Positions 34,171 to 42,604 of a stretch of 64,000 bases of DNA are shown piece after piece; the first letter of the stretch is position 1, and every line of letters begins with the position of its first letter. The DNA comes from Paenibacillus sp. FSL H7-0326 (GTDB taxonomy: Bacteria > Bacillota > Bacilli > Paenibacillales > Paenibacillaceae): the NCBI RefSeq assembly GCF_001955535.1, contig NZ_MPVN01000004.1, positions 544,034-608,033 on the forward strand, in the 5' to 3' direction. A program made the position numbers and the translations under genes. The notes under the pieces are model-generated. The model was given only the letters and a program-made list of their open reading frames with translations, made no database searches and was not told the DNA's origin.

Positions 34171-36639
34171 CTAGAAATTTAAAGAGGCTAACTGATCGAT
34201 TTGCTCATCTGCTTCAGGCTGAATTCCAATTAACTGATTGTAGACCTGTTCGTCGGTTTGGCCTGCTTTTTGTAATGATGCCAGATACCACCGGGCTAGT
34301 TCTTGATTGGCAGGGTCATTCATATCTTCTGTCAAACCTTGCTTCAAGGTAGCTGCGGCTTCAGCAGATTGATTCTTCATAAATTGTATCTTACCTGCAT
34401 TCAGAGCAATAGCGGGTGTGATTTCAAATGCACGCCCTTGGAGCTGTCCTTCAGGCAGTGTCTTCAGATGCTCGATACCCTCTACTACATGCTGGTAAGC
34501 TTGTAATCCTGCTGCGAAGTATTCGTCCTTCTTCGCTGTATCCTGATTGCCAAGAGCTTGGTAACCATATTCGAAGGCTTGGCTGATCAGCGTCTCGTAC
34601 CAATCAATATCCCAAGCAAAGTTGGCGGCTTTTTCTTCCTGAATAGCAAATGCTTGCTCATTCTCCCCTTTTGTCTGGAGAAGAGAAATCTTGCGTTTTA
34701 GCATATTTTTATTATAAGGCTCCTCTTCAAGCCCGTTGTTAATCCATGCCATTGCCTCATTGTAATACTGTTCATCCTGAGTCTGTGTATAGACCTGCTG
34801 GTAGATCTCTGCCATCAGCAGCAAGGAATCCGGGTGAGTGTCTCGGATGGACAGGTCCTTATCCAGCGCTGTCTTGATTTCATTAAAATCCTGACTTGTC
34901 TGAACGACTTGCTGTGCATCGACAGCAGCGTAGCTGGACTGCAGATAACGAACCGAAGTAAATAGTACAAAGATAGACAGAATACCTACAGCCCCGACAT
35001 ATAGGTAACGAATACCTGCTCCTTTGAAGCTGAGCTTCTTCAGGGGCTTATTATCCATAACCGCGGCCATACCGCCGAACCCGAGAAAGACGAGCATACC
35101 TATAAATGCATAACTCATATTAAAGTCCAGGATACTATGAACCAGGATTGAGAATGTAATGATGAAATACAGGAAATGGGACTCTCTGTCTTGCTCCGAC
35201 TGACGAATGTACCCTCTGATATATTTCCAGATAATAAAGATCATAAAGGCCATAAAAATAATGAATCCTAGAATACCGACCTCTACGAGATATTGCATGA
35301 AAAAGTTGTGCGCTTGGCGACTCGTGTACGGGTTATTCTGGTACGTTTCATATAAAGCCGCCCAAGCTCCACCGCCGGCTCCAATGATTGGATAGTCGGC
35401 TAGCAGCTTCAGTGCATCCCGATAGAACGTAAATCGCTCGAGCACACTGTGCTGGTTAAAGTTGATGTTCTCCAAACGAACTTGAATGCTGTCGGGCAAA
35501 ATGTTTTTGAGACTCGTAAACAGAAGCAGCAGAGCTGCAATAATGGCAACAATGGAAGATCCGATGGGAATCCATAGGCTCGATAATTTGCGATCAGACC
35601 AGCGCTGTACTCCGTTTGTCAGGCGGGAAGCAGCATAGCTCTGAATAACCCAGGCAAGAACTGCCACAGCAATAGATGCAACAATCAGGTAAATCCAGCC
35701 GTTTAAAGCTGTAGATGCTGAATATTGTTCATGCAATGCCAGACCTGCTGAAGTAATAGGATTAAGTACAATTACCGTCGCTGCGCCCGCTATGAGACAG
35801 TATATGATCCATAAAATTTGTTTTGCAGGCTTGAGGAACAGCAATAACACAACAAAAACAACCGGGAGAAGAACAAGACCCGTTCTCGACAAAGTCAGCA
35901 TAATGGAGACAATGATCGGAACAAGCATAAATCCATGAGTTAACTGACCGTACCATTTAATAGATCTAACTAAGCTAAAGATAGCTGCAAAGAGCAGAGC
36001 CATGAGAAAAGCTGCATATGTATTGGCATATTGGAATACTGAGGTTAGCCTCGGACCGTTAGAATCAACCATCACGGCATCGATGTATTTTCCATTCTGT
36101 ACAGCGCTCGTAAACCATCCGACAAGATTCGCTGCCAGATTCGGCCCTCCCAGCCAGTTCAATAGACCAAATCCGACAATAACATATGAAATACCCAAAA
36201 TTGCCAAATGTATGATATGATTGATTTGTTTGCTTTGGAGAATATACACTGCAATGGCAAATACAACCGCATAAATGCATTGAATGAGTACCATGTTCGT
36301 TGCAAGATAGTGGGAGGCTGCCGATATAAGAGAGATGACATAAGTTAATGGAAGCAACAGGACAGCGACAAGCAGCCAATCTCTTTGTGTTTCCAGCTTA
36401 ATTTCTTTGTAATAGCTGGCGATCCATAGAAACATCAAGAGAGTTGAAATGAGTACTGCCCAATAGATTGGCTTCTCGAAATTTAACATTTGTCCATTAA
36501 ATAGGGCGATCTGGAACGGAGCCCAGAACAAAAATAAGATGAAGCCAATGACTAGAATCCATCGGGTAACACTGATTTGGTTCTTCGGATCAATACCGCT
36601 CGATGGCTTAGCGGATTTACCGTATACTGGATTCGACAA
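34171..36639 (-). CDS. O-antigen ligase/polymerase-like membrane protein with C-terminal TPR region
   Basis: The 822-residue protein has about twelve membrane segments in its first ~600 residues and then a soluble helical-repeat (TPR-like) C-terminus of ~210 residues. The Wzy/WaaL signature region is visible: LERFTFYRDALKLLADYPII and GAGGGAWAALYETYQNNPYT, then RQAHNFFMQYLVEVGILG with the usual histidine. Proteins of this type ligate or polymerise lipid-linked glycans at the outer face of the membrane. The frame runs to 36786, overlapping the next gene. AAGGAG at 36650-36655 favours TTG 36639; an ATG at 36672 has no such site. It is transcribed opposite to the rest of the locus. Confidence 0.8.
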   Translation of the reverse strand: MSNPVYGKSAKPSSGIDPKNQISVTRWILVIGFILFLFWAPFQIALFNGQMLNFEKPIYWAVLISTLLMFLWIASYYKEIKLETQRDWLLVAVLLLPLTYVISLISAASHYLATNMVLIQCIYAVVFAIAVYILQSKQINHIIHLAILGISYVIVGFGLLNWLGGPNLAANLVGWFTSAVQNGKYIDAVMVDSNGPRLTSVFQYANTYAAFLMALLFAAIFSLVRSIKWYGQLTHGFMLVPIIVSIMLTLSRTGLVLLPVVFVVLLLFLKPAKQILWIIYCLIAGAATVIVLNPITSAGLALHEQYSASTALNGWIYLIVASIAVAVLAWVIQSYAASRLTNGVQRWSDRKLSSLWIPIGSSIVAIIAALLLLFTSLKNILPDSIQVRLENINFNQHSVLERFTFYRDALKLLADYPIIGAGGGAWAALYETYQNNPYTSRQAHNFFMQYLVEVGILGFIIFMAFMIFIIWKYIRGYIRQSEQDRESHFLYFIITFSILVHSILDFNMSYAFIGMLVFLGFGGMAAVMDNKPLKKLSFKGAGIRYLYVGAVGILSIFVLFTSVRYLQSSYAAVDAQQVVQTSQDFNEIKTALDKDLSIRDTHPDSLLLMAEIYQQVYTQTQDEQYYNEAMAWINNGLEEEPYNKNMLKRKISLLQTKGENEQAFAIQEEKAANFAWDIDWYETLISQAFEYGYQALGNQDTAKKDEYFAAGLQAYQHVVEGIEHLKTLPEGQLQGRAFEITPAIALNAGKIQFMKNQSAEAAATLKQGLTEDMNDPANQELARWYLASLQKAGQTDEQVYNQLIGIQPEADEQIDQLASLNF

Positions 36640-36708
36640 GGTAGAATTCTCCTTTTCTAGTAGATACGACATTATTTTAACATAGTCTAATTGTAAATAT
36701 AAAACTTT

Positions 36709-36714
36709 TATAAT
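36709..36714 (+). promoter_or_regulatory. Candidate -10 element for the ABC exporter operon
   Basis: TATAAT lies 43 bp before the ABC permease ATG in a strongly AT-rich 117-bp divergent gap. No good -35 hexamer is at the right distance. Confidence 0.35.
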
Positions 36715-36756
36715 ACTGGATTTTTCATTGAGGTTTTTGCATTTGGAGGAAATGTA

Positions 36757-37557
36757 ATGAATTTTGTTAAAAAAGCTATTTCGCATACATTAAGGGATAG
36801 AAGATTGATTGTGGACTTATCTAAAAAGGATTTTAAGTCAAAATATTTAGGTTCTTATTTGGGAATCGCTTGGGCTTTTATCCAACCTGCATTTATGATT
36901 TTGGTTTATTGGATCGTCTTTGAGCTTGGTTTTCGTACAACTGCAGTTGATGATATACCATTTGTGCTTTGGTTAATGGCGGCAATAGTGCCTTGGTTTT
37001 TCTTTTCTGAGGCTACGACTAACGCAATGTATGCATTTACTGAAAATAGTTATTTGGTAAAAAAAGTTGTGTTCAGAATAAGTATTCTTCCTATTGTGAA
37101 AATTTTATCATCGTTTTACGTCCATTTATTCTTTCTTTGTATTTTAATTTTACTATTATATGGATACGGCATAGATCCATCGATTTATAACATACAGGTA
37201 CTATATTACCTTGTTTGCTTAATCTTGTTTGTACTAAGTATTTCTTGGATTACATCCACTCTAATGGTGTTTATGAAGGATATTGGGCAATTTGTATCCA
37301 TGTTATTGCAAATTTTATTCTGGCTTACTCCTATATTGTGGGACTTTAAAATTGTCTCTGAAAAATTTGAATTTTTATTTAAACTCAATCCGCTTTTTTA
37401 CATTGTTCAAGGTTACAGAGATTCTCTAATTAATCATGTTGGTTTTTGGAATTACTATAATCTCACAATTTATTTTTGGTTGTTAACAGCTTCTCTATTT
37501 CTGATAGGATTCCTATTGTTTAAGAAGCTTAAACCGCACTTTGCAGATGTGTTATAG
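36757..37557 (+). CDS. Polysaccharide/teichoic acid ABC exporter, permease
   Basis: This is an ABC-2 type membrane subunit like TagG or Wzm that flips lipid-linked polymer across the membrane. The 266 residues carry six membrane segments and family stretches such as DLSKKDFKSKYLGSYLGIAWAFIQP and NPLFYIVQGYRDSLI. TGGAGG precedes ATG 36757. The ATP-binding subunit begins 14 bp after its stop. The gene is markedly AT-rich (many A/T third positions, AAA/TTT/ATT codons) compared with galU and rml genes, in line with the imported-cassette interpretation. Confidence 0.9.
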   Translation: MNFVKKAISHTLRDRRLIVDLSKKDFKSKYLGSYLGIAWAFIQPAFMILVYWIVFELGFRTTAVDDIPFVLWLMAAIVPWFFFSEATTNAMYAFTENSYLVKKVVFRISILPIVKILSSFYVHLFFLCILILLLYGYGIDPSIYNIQVLYYLVCLILFVLSISWITSTLMVFMKDIGQFVSMLLQILFWLTPILWDFKIVSEKFEFLFKLNPLFYIVQGYRDSLINHVGFWNYYNLTIYFWLLTASLFLIGFLLFKKLKPHFADVL

Positions 37558-37571
37558 GGAGAGTGGTTGAT

Positions 37572-38888
37572 ATGGTTGCTCCGATCATTAAAGTTAATAA
37601 TTTATCAAAGGTCTATAAGATATACGAAAAAAATACAGATCGGATAAAAGAAGCTTTACTACCAAAGTCTAGAAATAAGCACAGGGAGTTTTTCGCCCTT
37701 AACAACGTGAGCTTTGAAGTCAGTAGAGGAGAAATAATCGGAATTGTAGGTAAAAATGGCTCAGGAAAGTCTACCTTACTTAAAATTATTACTGGAGTGC
37801 TGCAACCTACGAGCGGTGAGATATCTGTCCTTGGAAAAGTATCGGCTCTCTTGGAACTTGGGGCTGGTTTTAATCCTGAATATTCTGGGATGGAGAATGT
37901 CTACTTAAATGGAACGATTATGGGATATACAAGACAAGAGGTAGATCAAAGACTCGATGCTATCTTGTCCTTTGCAGATATAGGTGACTTTATACACCAG
38001 CCAGTAAAAACTTACTCAAGTGGTATGTTTGCACGTTTAGCTTTTGCTGTAGCTATCAATGTTGAGCCTGAAGTACTAATAGTAGATGAAGCCTTGAGTG
38101 TTGGAGATGCAGCTTTTCAAGCCAAATGCATGAAAAGAATGAAAAGTTTAATGAAGAGTGGAACGACTATTCTATTGGTTAGTCATGATACAGGAACAAT
38201 GAAATCAATGTGCAGCCGAGTCGTGTATCTTAACCAGGGCGAAGTCATCGATATTGGTGATGCCGGAGAAGTTTGCGATCGTTATATTCAGGATCTTCGT
38301 AGCCGTGAGGGAATGTTTACATTAAAAGATAATTTGCCTAATGAAAAAGAGCCTAGCACTTCGATAAGCCTTCAGGAGAACACGTCATTTTATTCAGAGA
38401 AAGAGAAAATACAATTTGACAAAGCAGTAATAAATAATAGAACTGGCACAGGCGAAGTATTGATTAATTTTTGTGGATTATACAATGAGTTAGGTGTAGC
38501 ATCTGCAGAATTTGGGTTTGATGATTTGATTCGTTTAAGAATTGAATATTTGGCTGTCGATGATATTAATAACCTTGTTATTGGGATTCACGTTCGAGAC
38601 AAGAATCAGATGGAAATCATCGGAACAAATACATTTTATGAGGGAGTATCTATCTCTCAAAAGGTTTCTGGGGAACGAGGATATGTGGAATTTAGTTTCA
38701 AGAATCGGTTAAGAGAGGGAAACTATTCTTTTACTATACTAGTTGTGGATCAAATTCCGACCAATTTGTTTTATGATCGAATTGATCATGTGTGTTTTTT
38801 TAAATCAAAAGATCCCATTGGTCAAACCAGATGGGCATTGGTTAGTTATCCTATGGAAGTTTCATTAGAAGAAATTAATGGAGGCTAA
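37572..38888 (+). CDS. Polysaccharide ABC exporter ATP-binding protein with C-terminal Wzt-like domain
   Basis: This is the ATPase partner of the permease (TagH/Wzt type). The 438-residue protein has Walker A GIVGKNGSGKSTLLK (~63-77), signature TYSSGMFARLAFAVAI, Walker B VEPEVLIVDEALSVGD and the H-loop LVSHD in the first ~250 residues. A C-terminal ~150-residue beta-rich domain (~275-435: DKAVINNRTGTGEVLINFCG) resembles the Wzt carbohydrate-binding domain that recognises the finished polymer end. The frame extends to GTG 37563, but AGGGAG fits ATG 37572. Presence of this domain suggests export depends on a polymer end signal. Confidence 0.9.
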   Translation: MVAPIIKVNNLSKVYKIYEKNTDRIKEALLPKSRNKHREFFALNNVSFEVSRGEIIGIVGKNGSGKSTLLKIITGVLQPTSGEISVLGKVSALLELGAGFNPEYSGMENVYLNGTIMGYTRQEVDQRLDAILSFADIGDFIHQPVKTYSSGMFARLAFAVAINVEPEVLIVDEALSVGDAAFQAKCMKRMKSLMKSGTTILLVSHDTGTMKSMCSRVVYLNQGEVIDIGDAGEVCDRYIQDLRSREGMFTLKDNLPNEKEPSTSISLQENTSFYSEKEKIQFDKAVINNRTGTGEVLINFCGLYNELGVASAEFGFDDLIRLRIEYLAVDDINNLVIGIHVRDKNQMEIIGTNTFYEGVSISQKVSGERGYVEFSFKNRLREGNYSFTILVVDQIPTNLFYDRIDHVCFFKSKDPIGQTRWALVSYPMEVSLEEINGG

Positions 38889-38891
38889 TGT

Positions 38892-39359
38892 ATGGATAAC
38901 GAGAAATTAACATCTACTAAAGATTTCGTTAGAGATCTGATATCGAACAACATAATTAAGTTAGACAAATATAAAGACATTCTTATAATTGGAACTTATT
39001 TACCTGGGAATCTCACTGGACTTCTTGTGGAAAATTCCCATCTAACTAAAGATGTATTTGCTTCTCAGATAGATTCTCGCTTTCAAGAGTCTGAAGGTAT
39101 AATTTATCAGAAAGATTTTAGGAAGATAATAAGGCAGTTTGAATTAATTATTGTTTCCGAAGTGTTTGATAACGAATATTTGAAGGGTCAGAAACAATTG
39201 TTACTATTAGAAATAGATCGTATGCTCCAAGATGATGGGATTCTTCTTTCTATTCACTTAGACGCTAATTATAGTACTCGGTTCCCTTATTTGCTTGCTA
39301 AAGAAATTTACCACGATATCGACGATAAGAATTATAGATTTGAGGTATATGTAAAATGA
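38892..39359 (+). CDS. Hypothetical protein, possibly a degenerate methyltransferase-like fold
   Basis: I do not recognise this 155-residue protein. It has strands and helices in the order of a Rossmann-type fold (KDILIIGTYLPGNLTGLL near 28-45, FELIIVSEVF near 85, MLQDDGILLSIHLD near 113), which resembles a trimmed SAM-methyltransferase lacking a clear glycine loop. GGAGG before ATG 38892 and the 4-bp overlap (ATGA) with the next glycosyltransferase mark it as a real operon member. If it is a methyltransferase, it could modify the polymer end recognised by the Wzt-like domain, but that is speculative. Confidence 0.6.
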   Translation: MDNEKLTSTKDFVRDLISNNIIKLDKYKDILIIGTYLPGNLTGLLVENSHLTKDVFASQIDSRFQESEGIIYQKDFRKIIRQFELIIVSEVFDNEYLKGQKQLLLLEIDRMLQDDGILLSIHLDANYSTRFPYLLAKEIYHDIDDKNYRFEVYVK

Positions 39360-40750
39360 TTCTACAATACGATCTTCGTGAAGGCACGGAAGTAACTCCT
39401 GATAATTTTTACACTAACATGATAGAGCTTAAACATAAGAAAATTGTTTCTTTGGCTGATTACCAATCGAACAATCCAAATCATATTTCAATTATTTTTC
39501 TTGTCTCAGATAAGAAACAAATTGATAGCGATGGGAGTATAAGAATCTGTGAGTTATTAAATATTCCTTATCAGATTGAATATACTACGTCAATAAACTC
39601 AATAGATGTTACTGATTTTAAGATTCATAATGTTACACCGGAAGTTCATTTCACTAAAGCAAAAATTGCTGTAATTATAGCTTCTTATAATTATGGGAAC
39701 TTTTTAATAGAAGCGGTCGAATCTGTCTTAAGGCAGACAAGAAAACCCGATGAAATATGGATATCCGATGATTTTTCTACTGATAATACCGAAGAAATTG
39801 CAAAGTCCTATGTGAAACGGTTTTCTGGATATATTAAATATAATCGCAACGAGGAGAACCTGGGTATTGTAGAGCACTTTAACAAGGCAGTATCGCTGAC
39901 TAGTTCGGATTATATATGCTTTTTGGGTGCCGATAACCGATTCAGAAGTGATTATATTGAAAAGACAGCAGCTATATTAGATGCTGATGATAACATTGGT
40001 GTGGCATATACTGATTTCTCACTATTTGGCCCACGTGCCAAGATGGTATATGCAAACTTTGATGAAAAATGGAGAGGGAAAATCAAAGAAGAGATTCACT
40101 ATATTATAAATTTCCCTGATTATGATGATACATCTAAGAGTTTATTGAATGAAGGAAAAAACTTTATTCACGGTTCCTCGATGTATCGACGGGAAGCGTT
40201 CGACCACATCGGAGGTTATGTTGAAAAGTCCGAGGTTCCTGAAGATTATAATTTCTTTTTGAGGATGACCAATAATGGATGGGCAGCAAAGAGAGTAGGC
40301 GAGCCATTATTGGAGTATCGACAACATTCAACAGAACAAGCAAACCATCGTATGATATCAATGGCTGAATTATCCTATTATAAAAATATAAATCAAACTT
40401 TGAAGCAAACCATTGGGGAGAAGGATAAATATATAAAGTGGCTGGAAGAAGTTGTATCTGAAAAGGAGAAAGGTATCCAATGGTTCAATTCACAATTATC
40501 TGAAAAAGATCAGGGGATTGAGTGGCTTCATACACAATTAAACGAGAAAAGTGAAGGCATTGAATTTCTAGATAGACAAAACAGAGAGAAAGACGAAAGA
40601 ATCAACATGTTAACGAGTCAATTAAGTGATTTGAGAGAACAATTAGATCAAATGTCCAAGAAAAGAAGAGAGCTAGAACAAGAGAATGACTTATTAAAAA
40701 AAACATTCATAAATAAATTAACTTACTTTATGAGGAAGAGGGGCAAATGA
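39356..40750 (+). CDS. Family 2 glycosyltransferase with C-terminal repeated coiled coil
   Basis: The 464-residue protein has an N-terminal ~100 residues of unknown type and a GT2 domain (~100-330) with AVIIASYNYGNFLIEAVESV, DEIWISDDFSTDNT, the metal-binding region FLGADNRF and VPEDYNFFLRMTNNGW. A coiled coil covers ~340-455. The coil has ~14-residue repeats of type EK..GI.WL..QL.EK (YIKWLEEVVSEKEKGIQWF, GIEWLHTQLNEKSEGIEFL). A GT with such a coil next to an ABC exporter recalls chain-length rulers such as WbdD, though domains differ. It overlaps both neighbours by 4 bp. Confidence 0.85.
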   Translation: MILQYDLREGTEVTPDNFYTNMIELKHKKIVSLADYQSNNPNHISIIFLVSDKKQIDSDGSIRICELLNIPYQIEYTTSINSIDVTDFKIHNVTPEVHFTKAKIAVIIASYNYGNFLIEAVESVLRQTRKPDEIWISDDFSTDNTEEIAKSYVKRFSGYIKYNRNEENLGIVEHFNKAVSLTSSDYICFLGADNRFRSDYIEKTAAILDADDNIGVAYTDFSLFGPRAKMVYANFDEKWRGKIKEEIHYIINFPDYDDTSKSLLNEGKNFIHGSSMYRREAFDHIGGYVEKSEVPEDYNFFLRMTNNGWAAKRVGEPLLEYRQHSTEQANHRMISMAELSYYKNINQTLKQTIGEKDKYIKWLEEVVSEKEKGIQWFNSQLSEKDQGIEWLHTQLNEKSEGIEFLDRQNREKDERINMLTSQLSDLREQLDQMSKKRRELEQENDLLKKTFINKLTYFMRKRGK

Positions 40751-42558
40751 GTATACCGGTAGAAGATTCATGGATGAAACCAATAGATATTATTCTTGTT
40801 TCATATAATTCGGAAAAGTGGATTGAACAATGCTTAAAGTCTATTGAAGAAGTTGATTATCCTTTAGATAAGATCACTATTACATTTGTAGATAACGATT
40901 CGACAGACAATACTAAAAATCTCATAACGAGCTATAGAAACAAATCTTTGTTCGGAAACTATCAGCATATTTTCCTAGACTATAATTCGGGTTTTGGTAA
41001 AGCCAATAACATTGGTGTACAGCACACTTCGAGTCCCTATGTTTATTTTCTAAATATTGATACAGAACTTCATGCAGATTCACTTAAAGCACTGATGAGT
41101 GCAGTAAAGTCAGGAGCAGAAGAAGTAGCCCTTTGGGAATCTAGACAATTTCCTTATGAGCATCCGAAATATTATAATCCTGTAACCTTAGAAACTACGT
41201 GGTCAAGTGGAGCCTGCTGCATGGTAAGACGTGATCGTTTTATTGAAGTAGGCATGTTTGACGAGAAAATATTTATGTATGGGGAAGACGTGGATTTAAG
41301 TTGGAGGCTTCGGGCTTATGGATACTCATTAAACTATGTTCCAAAAAGTGTAGTACACCACTACACCTATCTTTCAGCAGGAGAAGTTAAGCCCAACCAA
41401 TATTATAATAGCACCTATATGAATCTAATGTTGAGGTATAAGTTTGGAAATCTAAAAGATATTGTTAAAGGGAATTTCATGTACGGAGGCCTTTTGATGG
41501 TTAATGGTCCTGTACAAAATCATAAAAGTCGCATTTGGAAAAACTTAATAAAAAGCCCTATTGAAGGCATGAGATTTCGCAGCTGGAAGAGAAAAAAAGG
41601 GGAAAATGATTTTAAACCTGACTTTAAGCTATGGGATTATGAAATAATCCGGGAAGGAGCGTTTTACGTTAATGAAAAGCCTTCCGATTTCCCTTTGGTG
41701 TCAGTACTAATTCGTACCTGCAACAGACCAAATGTCCTTAGAGAAGCTTTAATAAGTATCAGAAATCAAACCTATCCTAATATAGAAGTAGTAATTGTAG
41801 AAGATGGCAATGATGTCTCCAGAACTATGATTGAGAATGAATTCAATGACTTGAATATTCTTTACAAGGCTACAGAAGAAAAAGTAGGAAGATGCATTGC
41901 AGGTAACTTAGCCATGCAAATTGCGAATGGTGATTACTTTAATTTTCTAGATGATGATGATCTATTCTTTTCTGATCACGTTGAAGTACTTGTGAATCAA
42001 ATTCTTAAGAATCCAGCATATAAGGCTGCTTACTCTATTGGCTTTGAAGTGCCGACAGAGGTATTGTCCCAAGAGCCATATAAATATGTTGAAAAATTTC
42101 ATAATGTGCAGCACAGGCAGCCTTTCAATAGGTTAGTTTTGCTTCATCATAATTATTTCCCTATTCAAACAGTAATGTTCCACAGAGAAATATATGAAGC
42201 TTTGGGAGGAATGGATCCAGAACTTGAAGTTCTAGAAGATTGGGATATGTGGATTAGATATGCTCTCAGATATGATTTCTTATATGTTGAGAAGTTGACT
42301 TCACTTTATCGCATTCCAGCAAATGTTGTGCATAACACAGAAAGACAAGAATTATTTGATAAATACCTATTTATTGTAAGGGAGAAACACTTTAAGAATA
42401 AGTTTGAAATTGATATGGCTTCTATTTATAGGGATACGGAGTTTATTATTAATAAACCTCCTATGATTATATATAAAATAAAGAATATGGGGATAAAGAC
42501 GTTTTTATTTAAAGTTAAGAATAAACTATTTTTTTATGCTAAGAGGATATTGAGATAG
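40747..42558 (+). CDS. Bifunctional protein with two family 2 glycosyltransferase domains
   Basis: The 603-residue protein has two GT2 domains. Domain 1 (~8-235) has IDIILVSYNSEKWIEQCLKS, TFVDNDSTDNT, FLNIDTELH and MYGEDVDLSWRLRAYGYSLN, the rhamnosyltransferase-like pattern. Domain 2 (~315-560) has VSVLIRTCNRPNVLREALIS, VVIVEDGND, FLDDDDLFFSDH and LEDWDMWIRYALRYDFL. Both keep DXD-type motifs, so both may be active, possibly adding two sugars of the repeat. ATG 40747 overlaps the previous stop. The gene is AT-rich like its neighbours. Confidence 0.87.
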   Translation: MSIPVEDSWMKPIDIILVSYNSEKWIEQCLKSIEEVDYPLDKITITFVDNDSTDNTKNLITSYRNKSLFGNYQHIFLDYNSGFGKANNIGVQHTSSPYVYFLNIDTELHADSLKALMSAVKSGAEEVALWESRQFPYEHPKYYNPVTLETTWSSGACCMVRRDRFIEVGMFDEKIFMYGEDVDLSWRLRAYGYSLNYVPKSVVHHYTYLSAGEVKPNQYYNSTYMNLMLRYKFGNLKDIVKGNFMYGGLLMVNGPVQNHKSRIWKNLIKSPIEGMRFRSWKRKKGENDFKPDFKLWDYEIIREGAFYVNEKPSDFPLVSVLIRTCNRPNVLREALISIRNQTYPNIEVVIVEDGNDVSRTMIENEFNDLNILYKATEEKVGRCIAGNLAMQIANGDYFNFLDDDDLFFSDHVEVLVNQILKNPAYKAAYSIGFEVPTEVLSQEPYKYVEKFHNVQHRQPFNRLVLLHHNYFPIQTVMFHREIYEALGGMDPELEVLEDWDMWIRYALRYDFLYVEKLTSLYRIPANVVHNTERQELFDKYLFIVREKHFKNKFEIDMASIYRDTEFIINKPPMIIYKIKNMGIKTFLFKVKNKLFFYAKRILR

Positions 42559-42604
42559 TTTTTGATTTAGTCATAATTATATAACTACAAAAGGTGAGAA
42601 TGAA

